Origin: Culturomica massiliensis
GTDB lineage: Bacteria; Bacteroidota; Bacteroidia; Bacteroidales; Marinifilaceae
Length of the DNA stretch: 64,000 nt
Assembly (NCBI RefSeq): GCF_900091655.1
Contig: NZ_LT594621.1
Location: 124,001-188,000, forward strand
Reading direction: 5' to 3'
Shown here: in pieces, positions 27,699 through 35,543 of the stretch
Layout of the letters: every line of letters begins with the position of its first letter
How positions within the stretch are numbered: the first letter of the stretch is position 1
Position numbers and translations under genes: made by a program
Notes under the pieces: model-generated
Database searches by the model: none
Told to the model about the DNA's origin: nothing
The model's input: the letters and a program-made list of their open reading frames with translations, nothing else

Positions 27699-29120
27699 AT
27701 GAATTTCGCGAATTTGTTATATTTAAGGGAAGAGATATCACTGATTGTAGTGATGGTCGTTTTGTTGGTATTCGATTTGTTTGCTGCCGGCAAAGGAAGG
27801 AGTTATTTTCACCTGATAGCGTGTTTGCTGTTGGGAATACATATTGTCGTCAATGTCGTGCCCATGCCTGATGCCCGTGCTTTTGGCGGAATGTATATCA
27901 GTTCACCGATCATGTCGGTTATGAAGACGATTTTGAGTGTCGGGACATTGATTATTTTTATGCAGGCCAGGAATTGGCTGAATCGGGAAGATACGGTAAT
28001 CAAACAGGGGGAATTTTATTTTTTGACGCTGACGACTCTGTTGGGAATGTATTTTATGATTTCTTCCGGGAATTTCCTGTTGTTTTTTATTGGATTGGAG
28101 ACGGCTTCCGTACCGATGGCTGCTTTGGCCGCTTTTGATAAATACCGTCATAATTCGGCCGAAGCCGGAGCCAAGTACATTTTGTCGGCCGTGTTTGCTT
28201 CGGGTTTGATGTTGTATGGTATTTCCCTTTTATATGGAACTGCCGGTACAATGTATTTTGAAGATATTCCGGCCGGAATTACAGGCAGTCCGATACAGTT
28301 GATGGCTTTTGCATTCTTTTTTGTCGGGATGGGATTTAAGATTTCATTGGTCCCGTTCCATTTGTGGACAGCAGATGTTTATGAGGGGGCACCTACGGCC
28401 GTTACTTCCTATTTATCGGTTATTTCCAAAGGTTCTGCGGCTTTTGTATTAATGACGATTTTGATGAAGGTGTTTACACCGATTCTGGACCAATGGCAGA
28501 TGTTATTGTACGGGATTATTATTCTGACGATAACGATAGCCAATTTATTTGCCATACGTCAGCATAATTTAAAACGCTTTATGGCGTTTTCTTCCATTTC
28601 CCAGGCCGGTTACCTGATGCTCGGTGTAATCGGCGGAACGGCACAGGGAATGACTTCCCTGGTATTTTACATATTGGTGTATTTATTTTCAAACCTGGCT
28701 GTTTTCGGTGTAATCGCTATTATTGAGCAACGGAGCGGTAAGGTCCGGATGGATGATTATAACGGCTTGTATAAAACCAATCCCCGGTTGAGTATCATTA
28801 TGATGCTGGCATTGTTTTCTTTGGCTGGTATTCCGCCTTTTGCCGGATTTTTCAGTAAGTTTTTCATTTTTATGTCGGCGGCCCGGGAAGGTTTTTATTT
28901 GCTGGTATTGTTGGCGTTAATCAATACGATCATATCCCTGTATTACTATTTGTTGATCGTAAAAGCGATGTTTATTAATCTGAACGAAAATCCTATAAAT
29001 ACGTTCCGTTCGGATAATTATACCCGGCTAAGTCTGGTGATTTGTACTGCCGGTATTTTATTGCTGGGCGTATTGAGTGTGGTATACGATCGTATTTATC
29101 TGTTGACTTCAGGGATGTAA
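27699..29120 (+). CDS. nuoN: NADH-quinone oxidoreductase subunit N
   Basis: This is 473 residues from the ATG at 27699 (MNFANLLYLREEISLIV), 10 bases after nuoM. It is the third antiporter-like subunit, with FFIGLETASVPMAALAAF, GFKISLVPFHLWTADVYEGAPTAVTSYLSVISK and FSLAGIPPFAGFFSKFFIF. It ends one base before the stop of a convergent gene, with no room for a terminator. Confidence 0.96.
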   Translation: MNFANLLYLREEISLIVVMVVLLVFDLFAAGKGRSYFHLIACLLLGIHIVVNVVPMPDARAFGGMYISSPIMSVMKTILSVGTLIIFMQARNWLNREDTVIKQGEFYFLTLTTLLGMYFMISSGNFLLFFIGLETASVPMAALAAFDKYRHNSAEAGAKYILSAVFASGLMLYGISLLYGTAGTMYFEDIPAGITGSPIQLMAFAFFFVGMGFKISLVPFHLWTADVYEGAPTAVTSYLSVISKGSAAFVLMTILMKVFTPILDQWQMLLYGIIILTITIANLFAIRQHNLKRFMAFSSISQAGYLMLGVIGGTAQGMTSLVFYILVYLFSNLAVFGVIAIIEQRSGKVRMDDYNGLYKTNPRLSIIMMLALFSLAGIPPFAGFFSKFFIFMSAAREGFYLLVLLALINTIISLYYYLLIVKAMFINLNENPINTFRSDNYTRLSLVICTAGILLLGVLSVVYDRIYLLTSGM

Positions 29121-29121
29121 G

Positions 29122-29499
29122 CTATTCCTCCCTCTTGTTGTGATGTGTTTGCCATCTCTTATACAAAGGTTTAATAAATAGCCAGGCTATAGACAACCCT
29201 TCGCGGGTCATATTCAGGTAATAAGGGAGATTGTCCGTTATATTTTGCCAAAAACCGGCTCTGTTTTCCTGAGAAGAGGCAGAGGATGTATTTTTCCGGC
29301 GGGGAAAAAACAGCCGGCTGAGTCCGGTCAGGATCAAACGTCCGGCATTGTCCCGGACGAGTTGCCAGCCTTCGTCCAGTTCCTGCTCCTCTTCCCGGAG
29401 TCTGCGCCGGAGCGAACGCTTATCTGCGATCAGTTGTTGCAGTGGTGTTATTTGTTGCGGTCGGTTGTTCATTGCCGGATAGGTCGTGTGTTTCGTCAT
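29122..29499 (-). CDS. basic coiled-coil protein of the YtxH/YqjE envelope trio, hypothetical
   Basis: This 125-residue protein may instead start at Met10 (29472, MNNRPQQITPLQQ). A charged coiled-coil-like stretch (LIADKRSLRRRLREEEQELDEGWQLV) precedes a weakly hydrophobic C-terminal half. No signal peptide or clear domain is seen. It overlaps the 3' end of the holin-like gene by 80 bases (53 with the shorter start). The arrangement matches YqjD/YqjE/YqjK-like trios in which a small charged protein follows the membrane proteins. Function unknown. Confidence 0.65.
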   Translation of the reverse strand: MTKHTTYPAMNNRPQQITPLQQLIADKRSLRRRLREEEQELDEGWQLVRDNAGRLILTGLSRLFFPRRKNTSSASSQENRAGFWQNITDNLPYYLNMTREGLSIAWLFIKPLYKRWQTHHNKREE

Positions 29500-29854
29500 T
29501 GTCTTCTTCTTCTTTTTCTTGTATGGCTCCGATAATCATGTTCATAATGCCGGTTTGAATCCTCTTTTTCATGCGGTAGGCGATAATAAACAACAGGAGG
29601 TAGATACACGCGACAATGAAAAAACCGATGTAGGTTCTGTTGAATAATTCTCCTAAGAAAAAAGCCAGTGTGAAAAAGAGAAACAATATGAGGAAAAGGG
29701 ATAACAACATCAAAATAAGACTGTGTGAAAGGATTGCAATGATTTTTGCAATCCTTTCGTAAGCATCCAATTTAAAGAGTTCGACTTTCACTCCGATATA
29801 GGAGAGTAGCCGTTCTTTGAATTGATTCAGGATTTCTTCGGGTTCTTGTCTCAT
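29420..29854 (-). CDS. phage-holin-superfamily (YqjE-like) membrane protein
   Basis: This is 144 residues from the ATG at 29854 (MRQEPEEILNQFKERLLSYIG). An in-frame TTG at 29881 is less likely. An amphipathic N-terminal helix is followed by two membrane helices (about 45-75 and 80-105), then an acidic, Asn/Thr-rich C-terminal tail. This matches the YqjE/holin 3_6 group. Its usual neighbours, a YtxH-like protein upstream and a charged protein downstream, are both present. These proteins are linked to envelope stress in other bacteria, but the molecular role is unsettled. Confidence 0.75.
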   Translation of the reverse strand: MRQEPEEILNQFKERLLSYIGVKVELFKLDAYERIAKIIAILSHSLILMLLSLFLILFLFFTLAFFLGELFNRTYIGFFIVACIYLLLFIIAYRMKKRIQTGIMNMIIGAIQEKEEEDNDETHDLSGNEQPTATNNTTATTDRR

Positions 29855-29889
29855 GCCTTGAGGTCGAAAAATAAAGATCAAATATCGAG

Positions 29890-30177
29890 TTAAGCCGGGT
29901 TGTTTAGACGCTGACTTTTGTCATCAGCGGCGCCGGCTGCTTTATTGGCCTTTTCTGATACGTTTTTCCCGAATTCATTCATTTTTTCTTCAGCTCTTTC
30001 TGTAAATTCTTCGGCTCTTTCTTTTGCTCTGTGACTAAAATCTTTTACTTTATCACGGGCGTGTTCGAATTCCCTCTTGATCTTATCTTGATTTTTGATG
30101 ATAAAATAAGTGGAACATGCTCCGATAAGGGCCCCAAAGATCATCCCTGCAATTAAATGTGAATTTTCGCTTTTCAT
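29890..30177 (-). CDS. YtxH-domain protein
   Basis: This 95-residue protein has one N-terminal membrane helix (LIAGMIFGALIGACSTYFII) followed by a long highly charged helix of A/E/K repeats (about 32-85). That is the YtxH/DUF883-like layout. It is the first gene of the trio and is probably membrane-anchored with a cytoplasmic coiled coil. Confidence 0.8.
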   Translation of the reverse strand: MKSENSHLIAGMIFGALIGACSTYFIIKNQDKIKREFEHARDKVKDFSHRAKERAEEFTERAEEKMNEFGKNVSEKANKAAGAADDKSQRLNNPA

Positions 30178-30509
30178 GATATTGTTGTTTTTAAGTTATG
30201 TATCCTATCAACGATACTAAGGCGATAAAAGTTCAGGTTTTAATACTATTTTATATTTTACAATCTGTGGAGGTAGGTATTGCCGGGTAGACGGTAATAA
30301 TTATTGTTTTGGAAGGGTTGAGGCCGGCGATATTTTTTCTTTTCAGAAGGAACAATGTGATAAAATTGCTTATTTTTGAAAAAAATACCAAACCGGATTT
30401 TAGAAAATCAGATGTAGGTGAATTGTAAATTTTAAGTTGCCCGGCAAATTGATTCGTTATCGGATTTTTTAATCTAAAATCGTAAGTCTACAATTTTAAA
30501 TATTGTATT
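30178..30509. other. divergent intergenic region
   Basis: No gene is seen. The stretch must contain promoters for the ytxH-like trio (minus) and the GLUG lipoprotein (plus). A TAnnTTTG match, TATTTTTG, occurs at 30371-30378 but lies 130 bases from the next start. The last 50 bases contain repeat-family words (TAATCTAAAATCGTAAG). Confidence 0.4.
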
Positions 30510-32033
30510 ATGAAGATAAGTTTGAATGTTTATGTATCTGTTTTGTTGATATGGTTGTTGTATGGGTGTAATGCAGGAAAGACGGATTGGGATGGAAAGC
30601 GGATTGAACAACCGGATTTGAACGCCGATCCGGTTTTGATTGAGAGTGCAGCTCAATTGGCCTGGCTCGCTTCTCCGGAGGGCGATTTGCAAAAAAATTA
30701 TTTGCTGACAACAGATATTGATTTAAATCCGGGGGTGAAGTTTGAACGGAATGGAACTTTTATGCCGGAGGATAAGGAGTTGAATGTCTGGATGCCTATC
30801 GGTTATGCAACAGGGAGGCCTTGGAAAGGCCGTTTTGATGGGGGAGGACACCGGATAGCCGGATTGTATAACGGAAACTTTCCGGAAGGCGGACTTTTCT
30901 ATTGTATCGGTGCCCAGGATAGTTATGGAGAGGTAAAGAATCTGACGATAGAAAGCGGAGTGATAACCAAGAAAAGGGATTTGCATATCGGCACGTTTGG
31001 TGTGTATAACTTCGGATTGATAGAAAACTGTGTGAATAAAGCGCGGGTGAACGGAAGTTATTTTGTGGGTGGGATATGCGGAGAAAACCGGGGAGAAATC
31101 CGGAATTGCCGGAATGAGGGATGGATATGGGGGCGGGAATCCGGGGCCGGTGGGATGTGCGGACGGAATTTCAATTTGATAAGAAACTGTGTTAATGATG
31201 CTATGATTTTTTGTTCCAATAATGCCGGTGGAATTTGTGGGGTGAATGAAGCTGTCATTACAGACTGCGACAATGACGGAAGGATAGAAGGATATGCGAC
31301 AGTCGGCGGGATATGCGGGACGTCCACTTATTTGCTTGAAAATTGCATAAACCGGGATACCGTATTCGGAGAAAAAGCGGCTGTAGGAGGAATTTTTGGT
31401 TTTGGCGGTGGGAAAATGCTGCATTGCTCGAATGAAGGCGTGGTTGCCGGGAAAGGAATACAGGTAGGGGGTATACTGGGTACGAGCGGTAATAATAATG
31501 CTTATTTTATCGGTTGTTCGAACCGGGGACAAATATACGGAGATAAAATGGTCGGTGGTATATGCGGTGACGGCGGCACGATCTATATCGCTTGTTACAA
31601 TACCGGAGATATTCAGGCAAACCGTTCGGTCGGCGGATTGTCCGGGGATTGTGTGAATGGGGTGTTCTATGCCTGTTACAGTGTCGGCGACGTTGTCGGC
31701 GGAGAATATGTTTACGGAATTGTGGGGCAGACGGGGGGCTTGGTTAGGGCAACTTATGTATTGGCGACGGGTGTGTACGGTTCGGATCAGGATATTGCAA
31801 GGCTACAGAACGGGCCGGCTGTTTTACTCGAGGATGTTCTTGAATGCAATGCACGTATCGATGAGATGAATGCTGCAATTGAAGAGTGGAATTTGGGAGA
31901 AACGGAAGCCATACAGGACCGGTTCCGCTATGCTTCCTCTTCTCCGCAAAAATGTGTATATCGTTATAAAAAAGATGAAGAATCCGGGAATTCGGGATTG
32001 CCTGTCGTATATAAACCGGATCTGGGTCAGTAA
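30510..32033 (+). CDS. GLUG-repeat surface lipoprotein
   Basis: This 507-residue lipoprotein has a lipobox LLYGC (Cys20). After about 60 residues come about ten 20-30-residue repeats of the form VGGICG...I.NC.N.G.I.G (for example YFVGGICGENRGEIRNCRN). They match the GLUG repeat and suggest a right-handed beta-helix with stacked Gly and Cys/Asn positions. GLUG repeats occur in adhesins and IgA-peptidase-like proteins. The unusual regular Cys (ENC, RNC, TDC, LHC) could stack inside the helix. It is 11 bp upstream of an aspartyl-protease gene, probably in one operon. Role unknown, perhaps adhesion or substrate binding. Confidence 0.8.
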   Translation: MKISLNVYVSVLLIWLLYGCNAGKTDWDGKRIEQPDLNADPVLIESAAQLAWLASPEGDLQKNYLLTTDIDLNPGVKFERNGTFMPEDKELNVWMPIGYATGRPWKGRFDGGGHRIAGLYNGNFPEGGLFYCIGAQDSYGEVKNLTIESGVITKKRDLHIGTFGVYNFGLIENCVNKARVNGSYFVGGICGENRGEIRNCRNEGWIWGRESGAGGMCGRNFNLIRNCVNDAMIFCSNNAGGICGVNEAVITDCDNDGRIEGYATVGGICGTSTYLLENCINRDTVFGEKAAVGGIFGFGGGKMLHCSNEGVVAGKGIQVGGILGTSGNNNAYFIGCSNRGQIYGDKMVGGICGDGGTIYIACYNTGDIQANRSVGGLSGDCVNGVFYACYSVGDVVGGEYVYGIVGQTGGLVRATYVLATGVYGSDQDIARLQNGPAVLLEDVLECNARIDEMNAAIEEWNLGETEAIQDRFRYASSSPQKCVYRYKKDEESGNSGLPVVYKPDLGQ

Positions 32034-32044
32034 TAAACTTTGTT

Positions 32045-33232
32045 ATGTTGAGATATTCCGTATTGTTGGCGTTGTGCTTGTGTATGTATACCGGGATGGC
32101 ACAAGATGTTTTCAGTTTTACACAGGGGAAACCCGAGCAAAAAAGATATTACGAAGAAATACCGTACGAAAAGGTGGGAGGGAAGATTATCGTAACGGTT
32201 GAAATCGGGGGAAAGCCAAGGCGTTTTATATGGGATACCGGAGCGACGGTGCTGCTGACGGAGAGTCTGGCTAAAGAGCTGGGATGTAAGGTAATTCAGA
32301 GTATGCCTTTGTATGATGCATATAATCAAGTGGATACGGCGAAAATCATCCGGGTGGATAAAATCAAGATCGGAGGTACGAGCTTTCATGGAGTTCCGGC
32401 CGGTATCCTATCGGATCATTCGATTTTTGCCGTATGTTTTGAGGTTGATGGTTTTATCGGAAGTAATATTTGTTGGAAATCGGTGGTTGAATTCCGGGAT
32501 GATGAGCAGAAAATTATTCTGACGGACCGGCTGAAGCGGCTTGATATGCCTAAACAAAGAGGGATCAAAATGTTACACCGTAGCCAGCAAAGCAGTCCTA
32601 TTATACCTGTAAAAGTGGCTGAAAATATGGTATTGGAATTATTATTCGATACCGGAGACGGGGGGTTTTTGCAGATTTCAGAACGGAACTACAACCAATT
32701 TATTGCTGCGGATTCAGGGGTGTTTCGAATAAAGGAAGTCGGCCACGGGAGCAATAGTGTGGGGTTGTGGGGAAATGCTCCGAAGATGGATAAACTATTG
32801 TTAGGGGTGCCTTATTTCGGTGTCGGTACATCGGTTTTCAAAAATGTATCTACGGAAACGATGAATAATGATAATTCCCGGATGGGACTTGGATTGTTGG
32901 ATTACGGACGGGTTGTTATCGATTATTCCCGTTCCCGCTTTTATTTTATGCCTTTTACGGAAGGTGAAATCGAAGTCAAACCGGAGAAAATTTGGGAAGT
33001 TATGCCGACTTTTATGGGGGATAAATTGGTGATCGGTTTGATATGGGGAGATTTTAAAGAGGTCGCTATCGGAGATGAGATTTTAGAAGTAAACGGAATA
33101 AAAATAACAGAAAAAGATCCGTGCCAGTTGCTTATCGAGAGTCTCGTATCCGACGAGGATGCTGACCAGATGGATTTGTTGATCCGGACGGCTTCGGGAG
33201 AGGAGAAAACAGTCGTAATCCGGGCAATTTGA
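32045..33232 (+). CDS. exported retropepsin-like aspartyl protease with C-terminal PDZ domain
   Basis: This 395-residue protein has a signal peptide (MLRYSVLLALCLCMYTGMAQ). Two pepsin-type half sites are visible: Asp64 in FIWDTGATVLL and Asp202 in LLFDTGDGGFL. The protein therefore appears to be a single-chain tandem of two half-domains and not a dimer-forming retropepsin. A PDZ-like domain occupies about 320-395 (VAIGDEILEVNGIKI). Such proteins are frequent in Bacteroidetes and uncharacterised. It is likely co-transcribed with the GLUG lipoprotein. Confidence 0.85.
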   Translation: MLRYSVLLALCLCMYTGMAQDVFSFTQGKPEQKRYYEEIPYEKVGGKIIVTVEIGGKPRRFIWDTGATVLLTESLAKELGCKVIQSMPLYDAYNQVDTAKIIRVDKIKIGGTSFHGVPAGILSDHSIFAVCFEVDGFIGSNICWKSVVEFRDDEQKIILTDRLKRLDMPKQRGIKMLHRSQQSSPIIPVKVAENMVLELLFDTGDGGFLQISERNYNQFIAADSGVFRIKEVGHGSNSVGLWGNAPKMDKLLLGVPYFGVGTSVFKNVSTETMNNDNSRMGLGLLDYGRVVIDYSRSRFYFMPFTEGEIEVKPEKIWEVMPTFMGDKLVIGLIWGDFKEVAIGDEILEVNGIKITEKDPCQLLIESLVSDEDADQMDLLIRTASGEEKTVVIRAI

Positions 33233-33448
33233 ATATTAGATTTAAAATTACAAAATGGGCATAAAGAAAATGACACACTGGGACGGACTCATTGTGTAAT
33301 TTACGATTTACGATTTTTGATTTACAATTGGGGAGATTTTTGATTTGTATAGGGTTTTGGAAGAGGTAGTTAATGATTTTAAATTTTAGATTTTAAATTT
33401 TAAATTGAGAAAAAGGGTGGGAGAAAATAACACATTGGGACGGACTCA
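33233..33448 (+). repeat. 157-bp tandem repeat array 1, left part
   Basis: Two cores with TGGGACGGACTCA are at 33279-33291 and 33436-33448, exactly 157 bases apart. The flanks contain TTTACGATTTACGATTTTTG and TTTTAAATTTTAGATTTTAA words. The second core is interrupted by the IS that follows. Confidence 0.9.
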
Positions 33449-34918
33449 GTCATGTTCGGAAGAACAGTCCCTCCAATTTTGGAAATCAAAAAAAACATAC
33501 CAGTTATTAACAATCATGTATTATTTTGTTAGTAACTAATTGTTTTATAATGTATTGACTTGTATTTAAATATCTATATTTGTTTTCATAAACAATAGAT
33601 ATATGTCAACCATCTTTAATCAGAAAATTGATTTGATTCAGCTATTGCGTCAGATTCCTGATGAACATATCCTAAAAATAGCCACTAAAAGTAAAGTTGA
33701 TCATTATGCCAAAGTATTGAATGGCCGTTTGATGTTTTATTTGCTTTTATCAGGAATCCTTCGTACAGATAAATTGAGCCAGCGTGGTCTGGCTGATTCC
33801 TTTTCCTCTCCTCTTTTTCGTACTTTATTTAATTTTAAAGGTAAACCAACGATATCCCATAGTTCCATATCCGATCGTCTGTCCACCATGAATACTGATT
33901 TCTTCCGGGAGTGCTACGAAACGATCTATCATATTTTCAGTTCTTTATACAGTACGAAAGAGATCGAAAACTTATGTCTTCAGCGTGTGGACAGTACTCT
34001 TGTAAGTGAAGCCTGCAATCACCTCAAACAGGGAATGCCGTGCGGCAATCTTTACGGGAAAAAGAAAATGATGAAATATACCATCAATTTTGACGGAATG
34101 TTTGCTTCTTTTGCAACGACTCATTCGGGTGATAGTGAAGCCAGCGAATCCCATGTACTTCCTGAGAATGTGCTCAGCCATTTTCAAAAGATAAAGGATC
34201 ACTCTTCTGTTTATATCCTTGACCGCGGTCAGAATTCTGCCGAAGCATTCAGGACAATGAAAAGTCAGGATGGACTCCTTTTTGTAGGCAGACTGACCGA
34301 TAAACGGAAAATGCTGGTGGTGGAGGACCTGAAAAAGGGAAATGATGTTTTCACAGACGGAGACCTTCTTGAAGACAAATTGGTTAAACTTTATAAACGG
34401 GAAGAAAAACTCAATAAAGAAGGAAGAAAAGTAGTAACAACCAGACTCGTTGATGAAACTTTCCGGGTAGTGCGTTTTAAACCTCAGGGTAAAGGCGAAA
34501 TTTTACTCATAACTAACTGTCTGGAACTTACAGCTCAGACTATTACTCAGATATACCGTCGACGGTGGGATATTGAAGTCTTTTTTCGTTTTATCAAACA
34601 GGAACTGAATTTCAGCCATTTTCTCTCCATGAATGAAAACGGAATACAGATTGTGATGTATATGACCCTGATTACGGCTATGCTGGTGATGATTTATAAA
34701 CGGGAAAATAATATCGGATATACCACGGCTGTCAGAAGAATGGGCATTGAACTCGAAAATCTGATTATGGCCATTATCGTTATTGAAAGCGGGGGAGATC
34801 TGAATAAAACGCAACTCAGACCTCCTGTCTGAAAATTTAGGAGCACTTGAGAAGACCAGAAAAAAAGAATATATGGAAAAAGACAACCATGGACAATATT
34901 TTTTCTTCCGAACATGAC
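33449..34918 (+). mobile_element. IS4-family insertion sequence, copy 1 (1470 bp)
   Basis: Terminal inverted repeats GTCATGTTCGGAAGAA (16 bp, perfect) bound a single transposase gene. The flanking 13-bp direct repeats TGGGACGGACTCA at 33436-33448 and 34919-34931 are target duplications, within the size known for the IS4 family. The target is the core of the local tandem repeat. A second copy of equal length lies at 58912-60381 on the other strand. Confidence 0.95.
33603..34832 (+). CDS. IS4-family transposase (copy 1)
   Basis: This 409-residue DDE transposase has an N-terminal DUF4372-like part (IFNQKIDLIQLLRQIPDEHI to about 75). Catalytic Asp residues are in LQRVDSTLVSE and VYILDRGQNSAE. 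The IS4 signature Y-2-R-3-E-6-K is seen in YRRRWDIEVFFRFIK. No frameshift or stop is seen, so it should be active. The protein is identical to that of copy 2 at 58998-60227. Confidence 0.95.
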   Translation: MSTIFNQKIDLIQLLRQIPDEHILKIATKSKVDHYAKVLNGRLMFYLLLSGILRTDKLSQRGLADSFSSPLFRTLFNFKGKPTISHSSISDRLSTMNTDFFRECYETIYHIFSSLYSTKEIENLCLQRVDSTLVSEACNHLKQGMPCGNLYGKKKMMKYTINFDGMFASFATTHSGDSEASESHVLPENVLSHFQKIKDHSSVYILDRGQNSAEAFRTMKSQDGLLFVGRLTDKRKMLVVEDLKKGNDVFTDGDLLEDKLVKLYKREEKLNKEGRKVVTTRLVDETFRVVRFKPQGKGEILLITNCLELTAQTITQIYRRRWDIEVFFRFIKQELNFSHFLSMNENGIQIVMYMTLITAMLVMIYKRENNIGYTTAVRRMGIELENLIMAIIVIESGGDLNKTQLRPPV

Positions 34919-35290
34919 TGGGACGGACTCATTGTGTAATTTACGATTTATGATTTTTGATTTACGATTGGGGAGATTTTTGATTTGTAGAAGGGTTTCG
35001 AAGAGGTAGTTAATGATTTTAAATTTTAGATTTTAGATTTTAAATTGAGAAAAAGGGTGGGTGAAAATAACACACTGGGACGGACTCATTGTGTAATTTA
35101 CGATTTACGATTTTTGATTTACGATTGGGGAGATTTTTGATTTGTATAGGGTTTTGGAAGAGGTGGTTTATGATTTTAAATTTTAGATTTTAGATTTTAA
35201 ATTGAGAAAAAGGGTGGGTGAAAATAACACACGGACGGACTCATTGTGTAATTTACGATTTATGATTTTCGATTTTCGGTTGGGGTTAAT
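34919..35290 (+). repeat. 157-bp tandem repeat array 1, right part
   Basis: It continues the array with cores at 34919-34931, 35076-35088 and a 2-base-deleted form ending at 35243. The spacing is again 157 (155 for the deleted one). Removing the IS and one target copy gives four regular tandem units. Confidence 0.9.
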
Positions 35291-35543
35291 GCGTTTTATC
35301 TTTATTTACTTATCGGGTATTGTCAATTTAAATTTAATCGTGTCCTATTTGGGGAATTGCCGGTTGCTGTAAACCGGGTTAATGGCCGGCATGTTTGCGA
35401 ATAAAATGACTAATGGGAGAGGTTACGTTTGGATCAGGGACGATTAAAATTGAAAATATTTAATTTAAAAACCCACTCATCCCATTTTCAATTTTATGAA
35501 TTTAATGGGGTGGGTGGGTTCAGTTTATAAAATCTGGAGTCGA
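35291..35543 (-). other. intergenic region downstream of the C69 peptidase
   Basis: No gene is seen. It holds the terminator at 35470-35520 and otherwise A/T-rich sequence. Confidence 0.4.
35470..35520 (-). terminator. terminator of the C69 dipeptidase gene
   Basis: 17-base arms, AACCCACTCATCCCATT against AATGGGGTGGGTGGGTT, pair with two G-T mismatches around a 17-base A/T-rich loop. It begins 23 bases after the gene's stop. Confidence 0.6.

Noticed and set aside
30371..30378. TATTTTTG as promoter of the GLUG lipoprotein
   Set aside because: It lies 130 bases from the start and has no -33 partner, so it was not listed as a promoter.
33233..35290. CRISPR array interpretation of the tandem repeats
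   Set aside because: The 157-bp period, conserved whole units with no unique spacers, and absence of cas genes argue against it.
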